Below, piece by piece: positions 17,280 to 26,329 of a stretch of 64,000 nt of DNA. Origin of the DNA: NORP259 sp041398705 (GTDB taxonomy: Bacteria; Planctomycetota; UBA1135; GCA-002686595). The stretch's first letter is position 1. Each line of letters begins with the position of its first letter. The notes beneath the pieces are model-generated. The model ran no database searches, was not told where the DNA came from, and saw only the letters and a program-made list of their open reading frames with translations. The position numbers and the translations under genes were made by a program. The stretch covers positions 124,001-188,000 of the forward strand of contig JAWKUI010000004.1 in the NCBI GenBank assembly GCA_041398705.1, in the 5' to 3' direction.

Positions 17280-18608
17280 ATGCCCGCGCTTCCCCCGCTT
17301 CCTCCCCGAACGGCCCTAGCACCGCCGCCGGGGGCGTTTGCCTCCGATCCAGGCGGCGTGGGGGGGCTGCTCGGGGCTCTAGTGGAGCTTGAGCGTGCGT
17401 TCGGGGTTCGCGGGCTCTGCTGGACGCCCGCTGGGCAGCGGCCGCAGATCACCCCGGGGAACCGGCTGCGGGACCTGCGGCCGGGCCCGGAGCCTGCGGT
17501 GGGGGAGGTCCAAGTCGACCGCGCCCCGGGGCTTGTGGGGGCCGCGGAACGGCAGTTCCGGACCCGCCTCGAGGGGCCTTGGGGCGGCGGGATCTTGCGA
17601 TGGATCGCGGCCGAAGACGGCGCCGTGGCGGGGGAGCTGATCCCCTGGGCGGCGTTCTGGATCGGCCACCATGCAGAGGCCAGCCAGCGCCAACGCGAAC
17701 ACGCGACGGCGCGCCTCGGCGAGCGCGCGGCCGCCCTGGTGCACGATCTGCGCAACCGGCTCACCCTGATCGGGCTGCAGCAGGAGCGGTTCTTCCTCGA
17801 AGGCGGCGGCAGCGACAACGCCGTGGGGCGCGAATTGCTCGCGGAAGCCCGCGCCCTGTGCGCCGCGATGTTGCCCCAGGCGGGGCGCACGTCAGCGGCG
17901 ACTCCGCTCAAGCTGCGCGAGGTGCTCGAACGCGCCTTACGCCAAGCGCCGGGCATGAGCCGCAGCGGTGGGCGTGGCGTGGAAATGCGTCTGCGGTGCC
18001 GACCCGATCTGGAAGTCTTCGCCGATCCCGTGGCCTTGGCGCGCGTCTTCGAAAACCTGTTGGTCAACGCGGTCGACGCCTGTCGCGGCGGCGGTCGCAT
18101 CTCGCTCGACGCCCAGGCGCGCGCCGGTGGCGTGGCGATCGTCGTCGAGGACACCGGTTGTGGAATGGATCGCGCGGCCCTGGCGCGTGCGTATCGCCCG
18201 GGTGCCCACGGCGGCGGCGGAACGGGCTACGGTTCTGTCAGCCTGCTCGCAGCCCTCGAGGACCTGGCGGCGGAGTTGTTTGTGCAGAGCGCGCCCGGGC
18301 AAGGCACGCGGTGCGAAGTGCGGCTCGCGGCGGCCCCGGAACCCGATGGGATCTGGCTGGTGGATCCCGATGCACGGCGCCTGGCGCGGCGTGCGGCGCG
18401 CCTGACGCGGCAGGGCAGGCGCGTGCTGCCGATGGCGGGCTGCGGCGAAGCGATGCGGTTGCTGGGGGACTTGCGTCCGCGGTCGCTGTGGCTTGCGCGG
18501 GGAATGGGGGATCCGTTGCTCGGCGAACTGCTGCGGTTGGCCCAGGGGCTCGATGTGCCCGTGGGGCTCTGCGGCGAGGGGCGCGATTGGGCGCCGCAGG
18601 TCGGCTGA
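17280..18608 (+). CDS. Histidine kinase with degenerate C-terminal receiver domain
   Basis: 442 residues, no obvious membrane segment. The N-terminal ~130 residues form an unrecognised sensor region. The dimerisation H-box is AALVHDLRNRLTLIG with a phospho-accepting His. The ATPase domain has the N box VFENLLVNAVDA, G1 VEDTGCGMD and G2 HGGGGTGYGSVSLL. The final ~100 residues (GIWLVDPDARRLARRAARLT) resemble a response-regulator receiver, but the phosphorylated Asp strand reads SLWLARGM, without the aspartate, so this is a pseudo-receiver. No response-regulator gene is adjacent; its partner is unknown. The ATG at 17280 is chosen over upstream frame extension. Confidence 0.82.
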   Translation: MPALPPLPPRTALAPPPGAFASDPGGVGGLLGALVELERAFGVRGLCWTPAGQRPQITPGNRLRDLRPGPEPAVGEVQVDRAPGLVGAAERQFRTRLEGPWGGGILRWIAAEDGAVAGELIPWAAFWIGHHAEASQRQREHATARLGERAAALVHDLRNRLTLIGLQQERFFLEGGGSDNAVGRELLAEARALCAAMLPQAGRTSAATPLKLREVLERALRQAPGMSRSGGRGVEMRLRCRPDLEVFADPVALARVFENLLVNAVDACRGGGRISLDAQARAGGVAIVVEDTGCGMDRAALARAYRPGAHGGGGTGYGSVSLLAALEDLAAELFVQSAPGQGTRCEVRLAAAPEPDGIWLVDPDARRLARRAARLTRQGRRVLPMAGCGEAMRLLGDLRPRSLWLARGMGDPLLGELLRLAQGLDVPVGLCGEGRDWAPQVG

Positions 18609-18632
18609 TTTCCGCCGGGCGTGCCGGGGTCC

Positions 18633-18673
18633 AAAAACAAGGCCGCGGCACCCCTGGAAGGGATACCGCGGCC
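18633..18673 (-). terminator. Intrinsic terminator of the sdhCAB operon
   Basis: Minus strand, 20 bases past the sdhB stop: GGCCGCGG stem pairing with CCGCGGCC around a partly paired inner segment, followed by TTGTTTTT. It also separates sdhB from the convergent histidine kinase gene. Confidence 0.88.
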
Positions 18674-18693
18674 GCGAACGATCCGCCTGGGGA

Positions 18694-19440
18694 TCAGGCT
18701 TCGGGCAAGAGGTGCGAACGCAGGTACTCGCGGTTCATGCGCGCGATCACGTCGACGTCGATGCCCTTCGGGCAGGCCGCCATGCACTCGTAGTGGTTGG
18801 TGCAGGTGCCGAAACCTTCCTTGTCCATCTGGTCGACCATGGCTTTGGCCCGGGCGGTGCGCTCGGGTTGGCCCTGGGGCAGGTTGGCGTATTGGTAGAT
18901 CTTGGCGGCGGTGAACAGCATCGCGGCGGCGTTCGGGCACGCGGCGACGCAGGCGCCGCAACCGATGCACGCGGCGGCGTCCATGGCGGCTTCGGCGCAG
19001 TTCTTCGGCACGGGCACCGAGTGGGCTTCGGGGGCCGCGCCGGTGTTGACGGAGACATAGCCGCCAGCCTGCATGATGCGGTCGAAGGCGCTGCGGTCGA
19101 CAACCAGGTCGCGCACCACGGGGAACGCGTTCGCGCGGAACGGTTCGATCGTGATGCGGTCGCCGTCCTGGAACTTGCGCATGTGCAGCTGGCACGTGGT
19201 GGTCAGCTTCTCCGGACCGTGCGCGTGGCCGTTGATGACCAGGTTGCAGCTTCCGCAGATGCCTTCGCGGCAGTCGTGGTCAAAGGCGACCGGGTCCTTA
19301 CCTTCCGCGAGCAGCTTCTCGTTGAGCACGTCGAGCATCTCGAGGAAGGACATGTCGGGGTCGGCTTTGACCTGGTAGGTCTCGAAGCGACCGCTGTCCT
19401 TGGGGCCCGCTTGCCGCCAGATTTCGAGGGTGAGTTGCAT
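18694..19440 (-). CDS. sdhB: Succinate dehydrogenase / fumarate reductase iron-sulfur subunit
   Basis: 248 residues. Electron-transfer subunit of complex II between the flavin of SdhA and the quinone site. The [2Fe-2S] cluster ligands are in DCREGICGSC plus the later Cys of TTTCQLH; the [4Fe-4S] motif is CIGCGACVAACP; the [3Fe-4S] motif is CTNHYECMAACPKGI. The spacing is that of the short SdhB type that accompanies a b558-type single cytochrome subunit. Last gene of sdhCAB, 25 bases after sdhA, followed by a strong terminator. Confidence 0.96.
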   Translation of the reverse strand: MQLTLEIWRQAGPKDSGRFETYQVKADPDMSFLEMLDVLNEKLLAEGKDPVAFDHDCREGICGSCNLVINGHAHGPEKLTTTCQLHMRKFQDGDRITIEPFRANAFPVVRDLVVDRSAFDRIMQAGGYVSVNTGAAPEAHSVPVPKNCAEAAMDAAACIGCGACVAACPNAAAMLFTAAKIYQYANLPQGQPERTARAKAMVDQMDKEGFGTCTNHYECMAACPKGIDVDVIARMNREYLRSHLLPEA

Positions 19441-19465
19441 GGGTGTCGTTGGGCTTGGGGCGGGA

Positions 19466-21384
<1,919 letters not shown>

Positions 21385-21385
<1 letters not shown>

Positions 21386-22053
21386 CAGTTGGATCCTCCC
21401 ATGCCCAGGGAAAGGGCCACCGGGATCAGGGCAAATCCCAAGGCGAGGGCGATGGACAGCGCGACGCCAACGAAGGCGATCGTGCCGTTGAACTTGTTGT
21501 GGCGTAGGCCGAGGGTCTGGAACGCGCTCTTGAAGCCGTGGCTCAGGTGCAGGCCCAGCAGGATCGCGGACAGGATGTAGATGCCCATGCCGACCGGCGA
21601 GGTCAGGCGGGCATGCACCAAAGCGCCCAGGTCGTGGGCACCCTCGGCGCCGATGAGCTTCTGGAAGCGGAAGTCCCAGATGTGCACGGCGAGGAACAGC
21701 AGCACGAGGATGCCGGTGATGCGCATGGTCGAGGACCCGAGGGTCTTCTGGCCGGCGGAGGCGCTGACGCGGTATCCCTGGCTGCGGGCGCCTTTGCTGC
21801 GCAGGCTGACCAGCAAAGCCAGCACGATGTGGAACACGAACAGGCCGAGCAGGCCCAGTTCCGCCACGGTGAGCAACGGGCCCATGTCCTCGAGCTTTTG
21901 AGCGTAGGCGTTGAACGCCTCGTTGCTCTTGAGCAGAGTCAGGTTGCCGAGCAGGTGAGTGATGACAAAACCGGTCAGGAGCAGCCCGGAAAGGGCCATG
22001 CCGGTCTTGCGACCAATGGATGAGCGGAGAAGGCGGGCGAGCCAGTCGATCAT
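21385..22053 (-). CDS. sdhC: Succinate dehydrogenase cytochrome b558 subunit
   Basis: 222 residues with five hydrophobic helices, the single-subunit membrane anchor of b558-type complex II. It carries the heme-associated helices TGFVITHLLGNLTLL and LVLLFLAVHIWDFRFQ, with further His in LLGLHLSHGFKSAFQ, and begins with MIDWLARLLRSSIGRKTGMA, the usual N-terminal pattern of this family. An in-frame GTG at 22110 would add 19 residues lacking family character. A good promoter lies at 22141-22169, giving a leader of roughly 80 nt to the ATG. First gene of sdhCAB. Confidence 0.9.
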
Positions 22054-22140
22054 GGCGCGGGGGCCCTTGCGGGCGTTGGGGATCCGGCCTCGGATGGGAT
22101 TGCGGAACACCCAGGTCGTCGGAACGATTTGGGCGCAGCG

Positions 22141-22169
22141 ACCTTAGCGCTTGCGCGGGGCCCGGACAA
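22141..22169 (-). promoter_or_regulatory. Promoter of sdhCAB
   Basis: Minus strand: TTGTCC, exactly 17 bases, TAAGGT. It matches the TTGnnn-N17-TAnnnT form seen at other promoters in the window and faces sdhC. Confidence 0.65.
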
Positions 22170-22275
22170 CGCGCGGACGGGCAATTCTGGGTGCCTGGGC
22201 CGGGGCCGGGATCGATCCAAAAAGGTTGGGCTTTTGCGGGCACGAACCCCGGTGCCGCCCGGGAAACTGCCCGCC

Positions 22276-22923
22276 ATGCTGCAGATCCTGATGATCCGAC
22301 ACGGGGCCGTGCACGCCGACTGGGCCGGGCGGCTGTACGGGGCCCTCGACGTGCCGCTTTCCAGCGAAGGTCATGCCCAGGCCCGGGCGGTGGCCCGGGA
22401 GCTCCGGGAGGAGCCGCTGGCGGCGGTGGTCTCGTCAGGGCTCAGCCGGGCCGAGTTCACCGCGAATCTGCTGCGGTCGGATCGGCCGGGGCTCGAGCGC
22501 ATCGACCGGCCGCGGCTCGCGGAGCGCAACCGGGGCGACTGGGCCGGCTGGACCCTGGCCGAGATCGAAACCCGGCACCCGGGGGCCGGCGAACTCTGGG
22601 AGGCCAGCCATGGACGGTTCACGCCGCCGGGCGGCGAAAGCCTGGCGGACGTGCAGGCCCGGGTGACGGCGGAGATCGACCGGTTGGCGGAGGAACATCG
22701 CGGCGGGCAGATTGCGATCGTCGCGCACCTTTGGGTCGTGCGGGCGGCGGTGGCGGCGGCGATCGGTTTGCCGGCGGACGGGGTCGGAGCGATCTCGATG
22801 CCGACGTCGGGGCGGGCGCGCATCCAGTGGCGACCCGGGGGCGCCGGGGCTCGGGGGCGGCTGATCGAGATGCACGGCACGCCGCCTGTGCGGGCCGAGG
22901 ACCGCGTGACGGAGTCGGTTTGA
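22276..22923 (+). CDS. Histidine phosphatase superfamily protein (phosphoglycerate mutase-like)
   Basis: 215 residues. The phospho-His motif is near the N-terminus (QILMIRHGAVHADW), the family block LAERNRGDWAGWTLAEIETR follows, then PGGESLADVQARV, and the second catalytic His is in IAIVAHLWVVRA, where most relatives read SHG or AHG. Members dephosphorylate small phospho-substrates such as phosphoglycerate, alpha-ribazole phosphate or sugar phosphates; the substrate cannot be assigned from context. The ATG at 22276 directly precedes the first strand. Divergent from sdhC. Confidence 0.85.
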   Translation: MLQILMIRHGAVHADWAGRLYGALDVPLSSEGHAQARAVARELREEPLAAVVSSGLSRAEFTANLLRSDRPGLERIDRPRLAERNRGDWAGWTLAEIETRHPGAGELWEASHGRFTPPGGESLADVQARVTAEIDRLAEEHRGGQIAIVAHLWVVRAAVAAAIGLPADGVGAISMPTSGRARIQWRPGGAGARGRLIEMHGTPPVRAEDRVTESV

Positions 22924-23023
22924 GCGGGCGGCAACGGGCACATTTGGGTGCTGGGTGAGAGCCGAGCCGGGTCCGGGGGCGTCAGGTCAGGGCGACCCCT
23001 GGTCGCCTGAAAACCACTCTCAG

Positions 23024-23045
23024 GGATACATAACGTACATTATCC
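23024..23045. repeat. AT-rich inverted repeat in the gap before the GyrI-like lipoprotein gene
   Basis: GGATA at one end and TATCC at the other flank a core with a central ACGT; TACAT occurs twice inside. It is strikingly AT-rich for this genome. Just upstream, at about 22986-23010, a GC hairpin (TCAGG..CGACC pairing with GGTCG..CCTGA) could end the phosphatase transcript. The repeat may be an operator or promoter element for the lipoprotein gene at 23206. Nothing else is visible in the 282-bp gap. Confidence 0.4.
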
Positions 23046-23205
23046 GACATAGTGGGTCTCCGGGCCCCCCGGGACCCCTGCTGCGACCTCCAGCCCCGAT
23101 CAGGCGGAATTCGGTCCGGGTCAAGGCGGGCTTGGCCGATGGTCCTTGAGGACGCGGGCCGGCCGGACATCGGGTTCGGCTCCCAAGCCCGCGCGCCCCT
23201 CCGCC

Positions 23206-23835
23206 ATGGTCCGACTCACCCTCACGGCGCTGCTCGGCGCCGCCCTGTGCGCCGCGTGCACCAGCTACTCGGCCTCCCAGCCCACCCGCCCCGAAGCGAC
23301 CCATGGTCGTACCGCGCCGGCGGTCTACGTGCCCGACCTGCCCGTGGCGGCGCCCCCCTACGACACCGTGCAGGCTTCGTGGAAGCAGCGGCTCGACCAG
23401 CCCTACGTCTACCTCGAGCACGTCGGGAGCTACACCGAAACCGGCACCCTGCTGCCGGCCTTGCACCGCGAGCTTGCCGCCCAGGGGCTCGAACCCGCCG
23501 GCGCGCCGTTCTGCCTGTTCTACGACGACCCGGCCCTGGTGCCCGCGTACCAACTGCGCAGCCGGGCCTGCGTTCCGATCGAGGGCGCCCGGTCGCCCCA
23601 GTCGCCGCTCGCCTACGACGTGCTGCCGAGCACCACGGTGGCCTACGCGTACACGAGCGGCGCCTACCCGGATGCCCCGCGGGCGTACCCGGGCATCTAT
23701 CGGTACATGCAGCTCATGAACTGGGTCGAGAACGGCCCGATCCGCGAGATCTACCTGGTGCCCCCGGGCCCGGGCACCCCGTACAGCGAGTTGGTCTGCG
23801 AGATCCAGATCCCCTCAGCGCCGCGCATCCAGTGA
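23206..23835 (+). CDS. Lipoprotein with a GyrI-like effector-binding domain
   Basis: 209 residues. Signal peptide with lipobox (TALLGAALCAACTSYS; the Cys would be lipidated). After a short Pro-rich linker comes a GyrI/AraC effector-binding (SOUL-like) domain: YVYLEHVGSYTETGTLLPAL, ELAAQGLEPAGAPFCLFYDD, ACVPIEG, TTVAYAYTSGAY, and a final REIYLVP...YSELVCEIQIP. This fold binds small hydrophobic molecules and is usually cytoplasmic; here it is attached to a membrane on the outside. A good terminator follows at 23902-23936. Confidence 0.75.
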   Translation: MVRLTLTALLGAALCAACTSYSASQPTRPEATHGRTAPAVYVPDLPVAAPPYDTVQASWKQRLDQPYVYLEHVGSYTETGTLLPALHRELAAQGLEPAGAPFCLFYDDPALVPAYQLRSRACVPIEGARSPQSPLAYDVLPSTTVAYAYTSGAYPDAPRAYPGIYRYMQLMNWVENGPIREIYLVPPGPGTPYSELVCEIQIPSAPRIQ

Positions 23836-23901
23836 CCGGCGGAAGGACCTCGGCGGGGGACTTGCCTCCCCCACTTAGGTGCCGCCCGAACCTCCCTACC
23901 A

Positions 23902-23936
23902 GAACGCCCGTCGGCTATCGGCCGGCGGGCGTTTTT
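23902..23936 (+). terminator. Intrinsic terminator after the lipoprotein gene
   Basis: AACGCCCG..CGGC stem with a short loop, closing on GCCGGCGGGCGTT and running into five T residues on the plus strand. The opposite strand has no T tract, so it acts rightward only. Confidence 0.85.
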
Positions 23937-23963
23937 CGTGACACGGGAATCTCGGACGACGCT

Positions 23964-25646
23964 TCAGGTATTGCTGCGGTCGCGGCGCACCTCGAGCTCG
24001 CCGACTTCGGGCGGATAGATGCGCAGCACGGTGGCCTGGCTTTCGAGGTTGATGCGCGCGCGCAGGCGATCGCCGCTGCGCAATTCGCTGGGTAGGCCGC
24101 CGCTGGCGTGGAAGCGATGCGTATCGCCGGCGCGGTCGTGCGCAACGGCATTTCCGTCGGCGGACACTTCGATCAAGATGTACAGCTCCCCCGGATCCGA
24201 ATCGGCTTCGGCGGGGGCCTTGAGGGCTCGATTGGCCGCAACGACGCGCGGCAGATTCTCGCGCAGGCCCTGCAGCAGATCGGCGCATTCGTGGTCCAGC
24301 GGCATGCAGTGTTCTTCTTCGGCCCAACGGCAGAAGTCCGCGAGCATGTCGACGGTTTCCACGGCTTCTTGCGGGGCCTGCAACAGGTCGCGTTCGAGCA
24401 ACCAGAAACTTGCGAAAGACACGAGGTCGCGCCGCGAGAGTTCCTCGAAAACCCCGATGGAACGCGCGAATTCGGCCAATGGCGCCAGTCGCGCCCAGGG
24501 GCGCCTTTCACCCGCACGTTCGCGATCCCAGCGGTACTCCTCGAGCATCGCACCCACCACACCGGGGAAATCGGGCGCCGGCGCATCGTCTTCGTCGCCG
24601 TCCACCTGCAATCCCAGGTCCTTTTCCAGCTCGCGGAAGCGCTCGGTCAAATCGCCGCCGCGCGACTGGTCGAACCGCGAAAGGGCCTGACGTACTTTGC
24701 TGTCGTCTTCGCGTTCCGGCTGGGCTTGTTTCGGCCGCGCGCGGGTGGGTTCCGGCGCGGAAAGCTGCGCCCAGGCGGTGGTCAAGAGCCGCCGCGCATC
24801 GGTCAAGTCGGCTTTGGTTTCGAACGCGAGCAATTCGAGGGCGCGGCCCACGGGATCCTCCGGCCCTGCGCTGACCATACCCGGTTGCATGGGATGGCGC
24901 GCTAGGCTGTCGAGCACCGCGGACACCTGTTCGGGTGCCAGTCCCGCTTGCGCGAGGAAGTCGCGCGCGTCCCCCGCCGCGGACTCGTTCGGCGCGGGCG
25001 GTTGCTGCGCCGGCGCGCCGACTTCGGGCGTGAAGAACATCCATTCGAGCTGCGGCGCCGCCAGGCGCAGGATGCCGCGGCCGTCCTTGTGCAAGCTGCC
25101 GAGGTCCCGCTCCAACGCGACCTTGAGCGACTCGGAGCGGATCACCGTGGCGTGACCCGAAGCCACACGGCGGCCATCGCCCAGGGCGAACAAGCGACCC
25201 ACCAGCAGATCGCCGACCTCGAACGCCGTGCTGCCCGCCGGTTCGAACAGGAACAAGTCGGTGAGGCCCGTCACGTCGCGCAGCTTGCAACCTTCGCCCG
25301 GCAAGCTCGCGGTCACCTCGAAGATGCCCGTGGACGAACTCTGCAGGGTCTCCTCCCAGGCCGCCACGCTGCCCACGGCGTCGCGCCAGGGGCCGATGAG
25401 GCGATCCATGGGAGTGCCCGCGAGCTCCTGGCTGTGGCGTTCGAGCAGGAACCATTCCCGAAAACGCCCGAAGCTCTCCGGGGAGCCTTGCTCCGCGGTT
25501 TCAATCGCACAAGCGTCCTGCGAGAATTCGCGCCAGGCGTCCGCCCACTCGCCGCGCAGGGCGGGCACGTCCAAAACCAGATCCTGCAGCGCCAGCAAGG
25601 CGCTCCGGATCGACCCCTGGGGGTTGTCTGCCATCGATTCGGCCAT
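23964..25646 (-). CDS. Large cytoplasmic protein of unknown function
   Basis: About 560 residues from the ATG at 25646; an internal ATG at 25634 is an alternative, and the frame extends further upstream into sequence that looks non-coding and overlaps the divergent CvpA gene. No signal peptide or membrane helix. The N-terminal half is mixed (REWFLLERHSQELAGTPMDR; GLTDLFLFEPAGSTAFEVGD), a charged Pro/Glu-rich linker follows, then a helical block (EYRWDRERAGERRPWARLAP; FASFWLLERDLL) and a C-terminal beta domain (ELYILIEVSADGNAVAHDRA). The WFLLER and FWLLER elements in the two halves suggest an internal duplication. I do not recognise the family. Confidence 0.7.
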   Translation of the reverse strand: MAESMADNPQGSIRSALLALQDLVLDVPALRGEWADAWREFSQDACAIETAEQGSPESFGRFREWFLLERHSQELAGTPMDRLIGPWRDAVGSVAAWEETLQSSSTGIFEVTASLPGEGCKLRDVTGLTDLFLFEPAGSTAFEVGDLLVGRLFALGDGRRVASGHATVIRSESLKVALERDLGSLHKDGRGILRLAAPQLEWMFFTPEVGAPAQQPPAPNESAAGDARDFLAQAGLAPEQVSAVLDSLARHPMQPGMVSAGPEDPVGRALELLAFETKADLTDARRLLTTAWAQLSAPEPTRARPKQAQPEREDDSKVRQALSRFDQSRGGDLTERFRELEKDLGLQVDGDEDDAPAPDFPGVVGAMLEEYRWDRERAGERRPWARLAPLAEFARSIGVFEELSRRDLVSFASFWLLERDLLQAPQEAVETVDMLADFCRWAEEEHCMPLDHECADLLQGLRENLPRVVAANRALKAPAEADSDPGELYILIEVSADGNAVAHDRAGDTHRFHASGGLPSELRSGDRLRARINLESQATVLRIYPPEVGELEVRRDRSNT

Positions 25647-25686
25647 CCCCGCATCATAGATCCCGCCGGCCCCAAGCCCAACCGAC

Positions 25687-26304
25687 ATGGCCCTCTGGAC
25701 AAACGACGAATGGACACAATCCCTGGGCGGACTGCCCTGGGTGGACAAGATGGGCCTGGTCCTGCTGGGCCTATTCCTGGTGCTGGGCGCCTTCCGGGGC
25801 CTCTGGTGGCAGATCGTGCGCCTGATCGGCATCGTCTTCGCGGTCTACCTGGCCCGCACCTTCACCCCGGGCCTGGCGGTGCACCTCGAAGGTCGCTTCG
25901 ACCTCGGGGAGGCGCCGGCCCTCGGCCTCACTTGGTTCTGCATCTTCGTGCTGGCTTTGGTGGTGGCCGCGCTGCTCGGCCGCATGGGCAAACGGGCCCT
26001 GGACGCCATGCACCTGGGACCCCTGGACCGCTTCGGCGGCGCCTTGGCGGGGGCTTTGACCGGCCTGATCCTGCACGCCGCGGTGCTGCTCCTGCTGACC
26101 GGTTTGGGCACCAGCGACTGGAGCACCGAAACCCTCGCGGGCTCCAAGAGCCAGCGCCTGCTCGACGCGGTCAGCCAGCGCTGGCCCCTGTACGTCGATG
26201 CCCGCGTGCGGGACGAGCTGGTCGGGCCTTGGCTGCGCACCCGCTCCGAGCGCTATCCCGAGACCGAAACGCCGTTCCTGCCCGGCGACAGCGTCCGCGA
26301 TTGA
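25687..26304 (+). CDS. CvpA-family membrane protein
   Basis: 205 residues with four hydrophobic helices. Helix 1 is followed by GAFRGLWWQIVRLIGIVFAV, the conserved start of the CvpA domain (GxxRGxxxxxxxxxg), and the last helices contain LGPLDRFGGALAGALTGLIL, the second CvpA hallmark (DRxxGaxxG). CvpA proteins affect envelope processes, including colicin V production and bile tolerance in enterobacteria; the exact role is unknown. A hydrophilic C-terminal tail of about 60 residues follows. Divergent from the unknown gene at 23.96 kb and convergent with the sigma fusion gene. Confidence 0.88.
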   Translation: MALWTNDEWTQSLGGLPWVDKMGLVLLGLFLVLGAFRGLWWQIVRLIGIVFAVYLARTFTPGLAVHLEGRFDLGEAPALGLTWFCIFVLALVVAALLGRMGKRALDAMHLGPLDRFGGALAGALTGLILHAAVLLLLTGLGTSDWSTETLAGSKSQRLLDAVSQRWPLYVDARVRDELVGPWLRTRSERYPETETPFLPGDSVRD

Positions 26305-26329
26305 AGTTCCGGGCCTGAGGCCGCCCGTT

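Noticed and set aside
15185..17392. 735-residue plus-strand open frame opposite the HEAT-repeat gene
   Set aside because: Low-complexity antisense shadow that also crosses the divergent promoter region.
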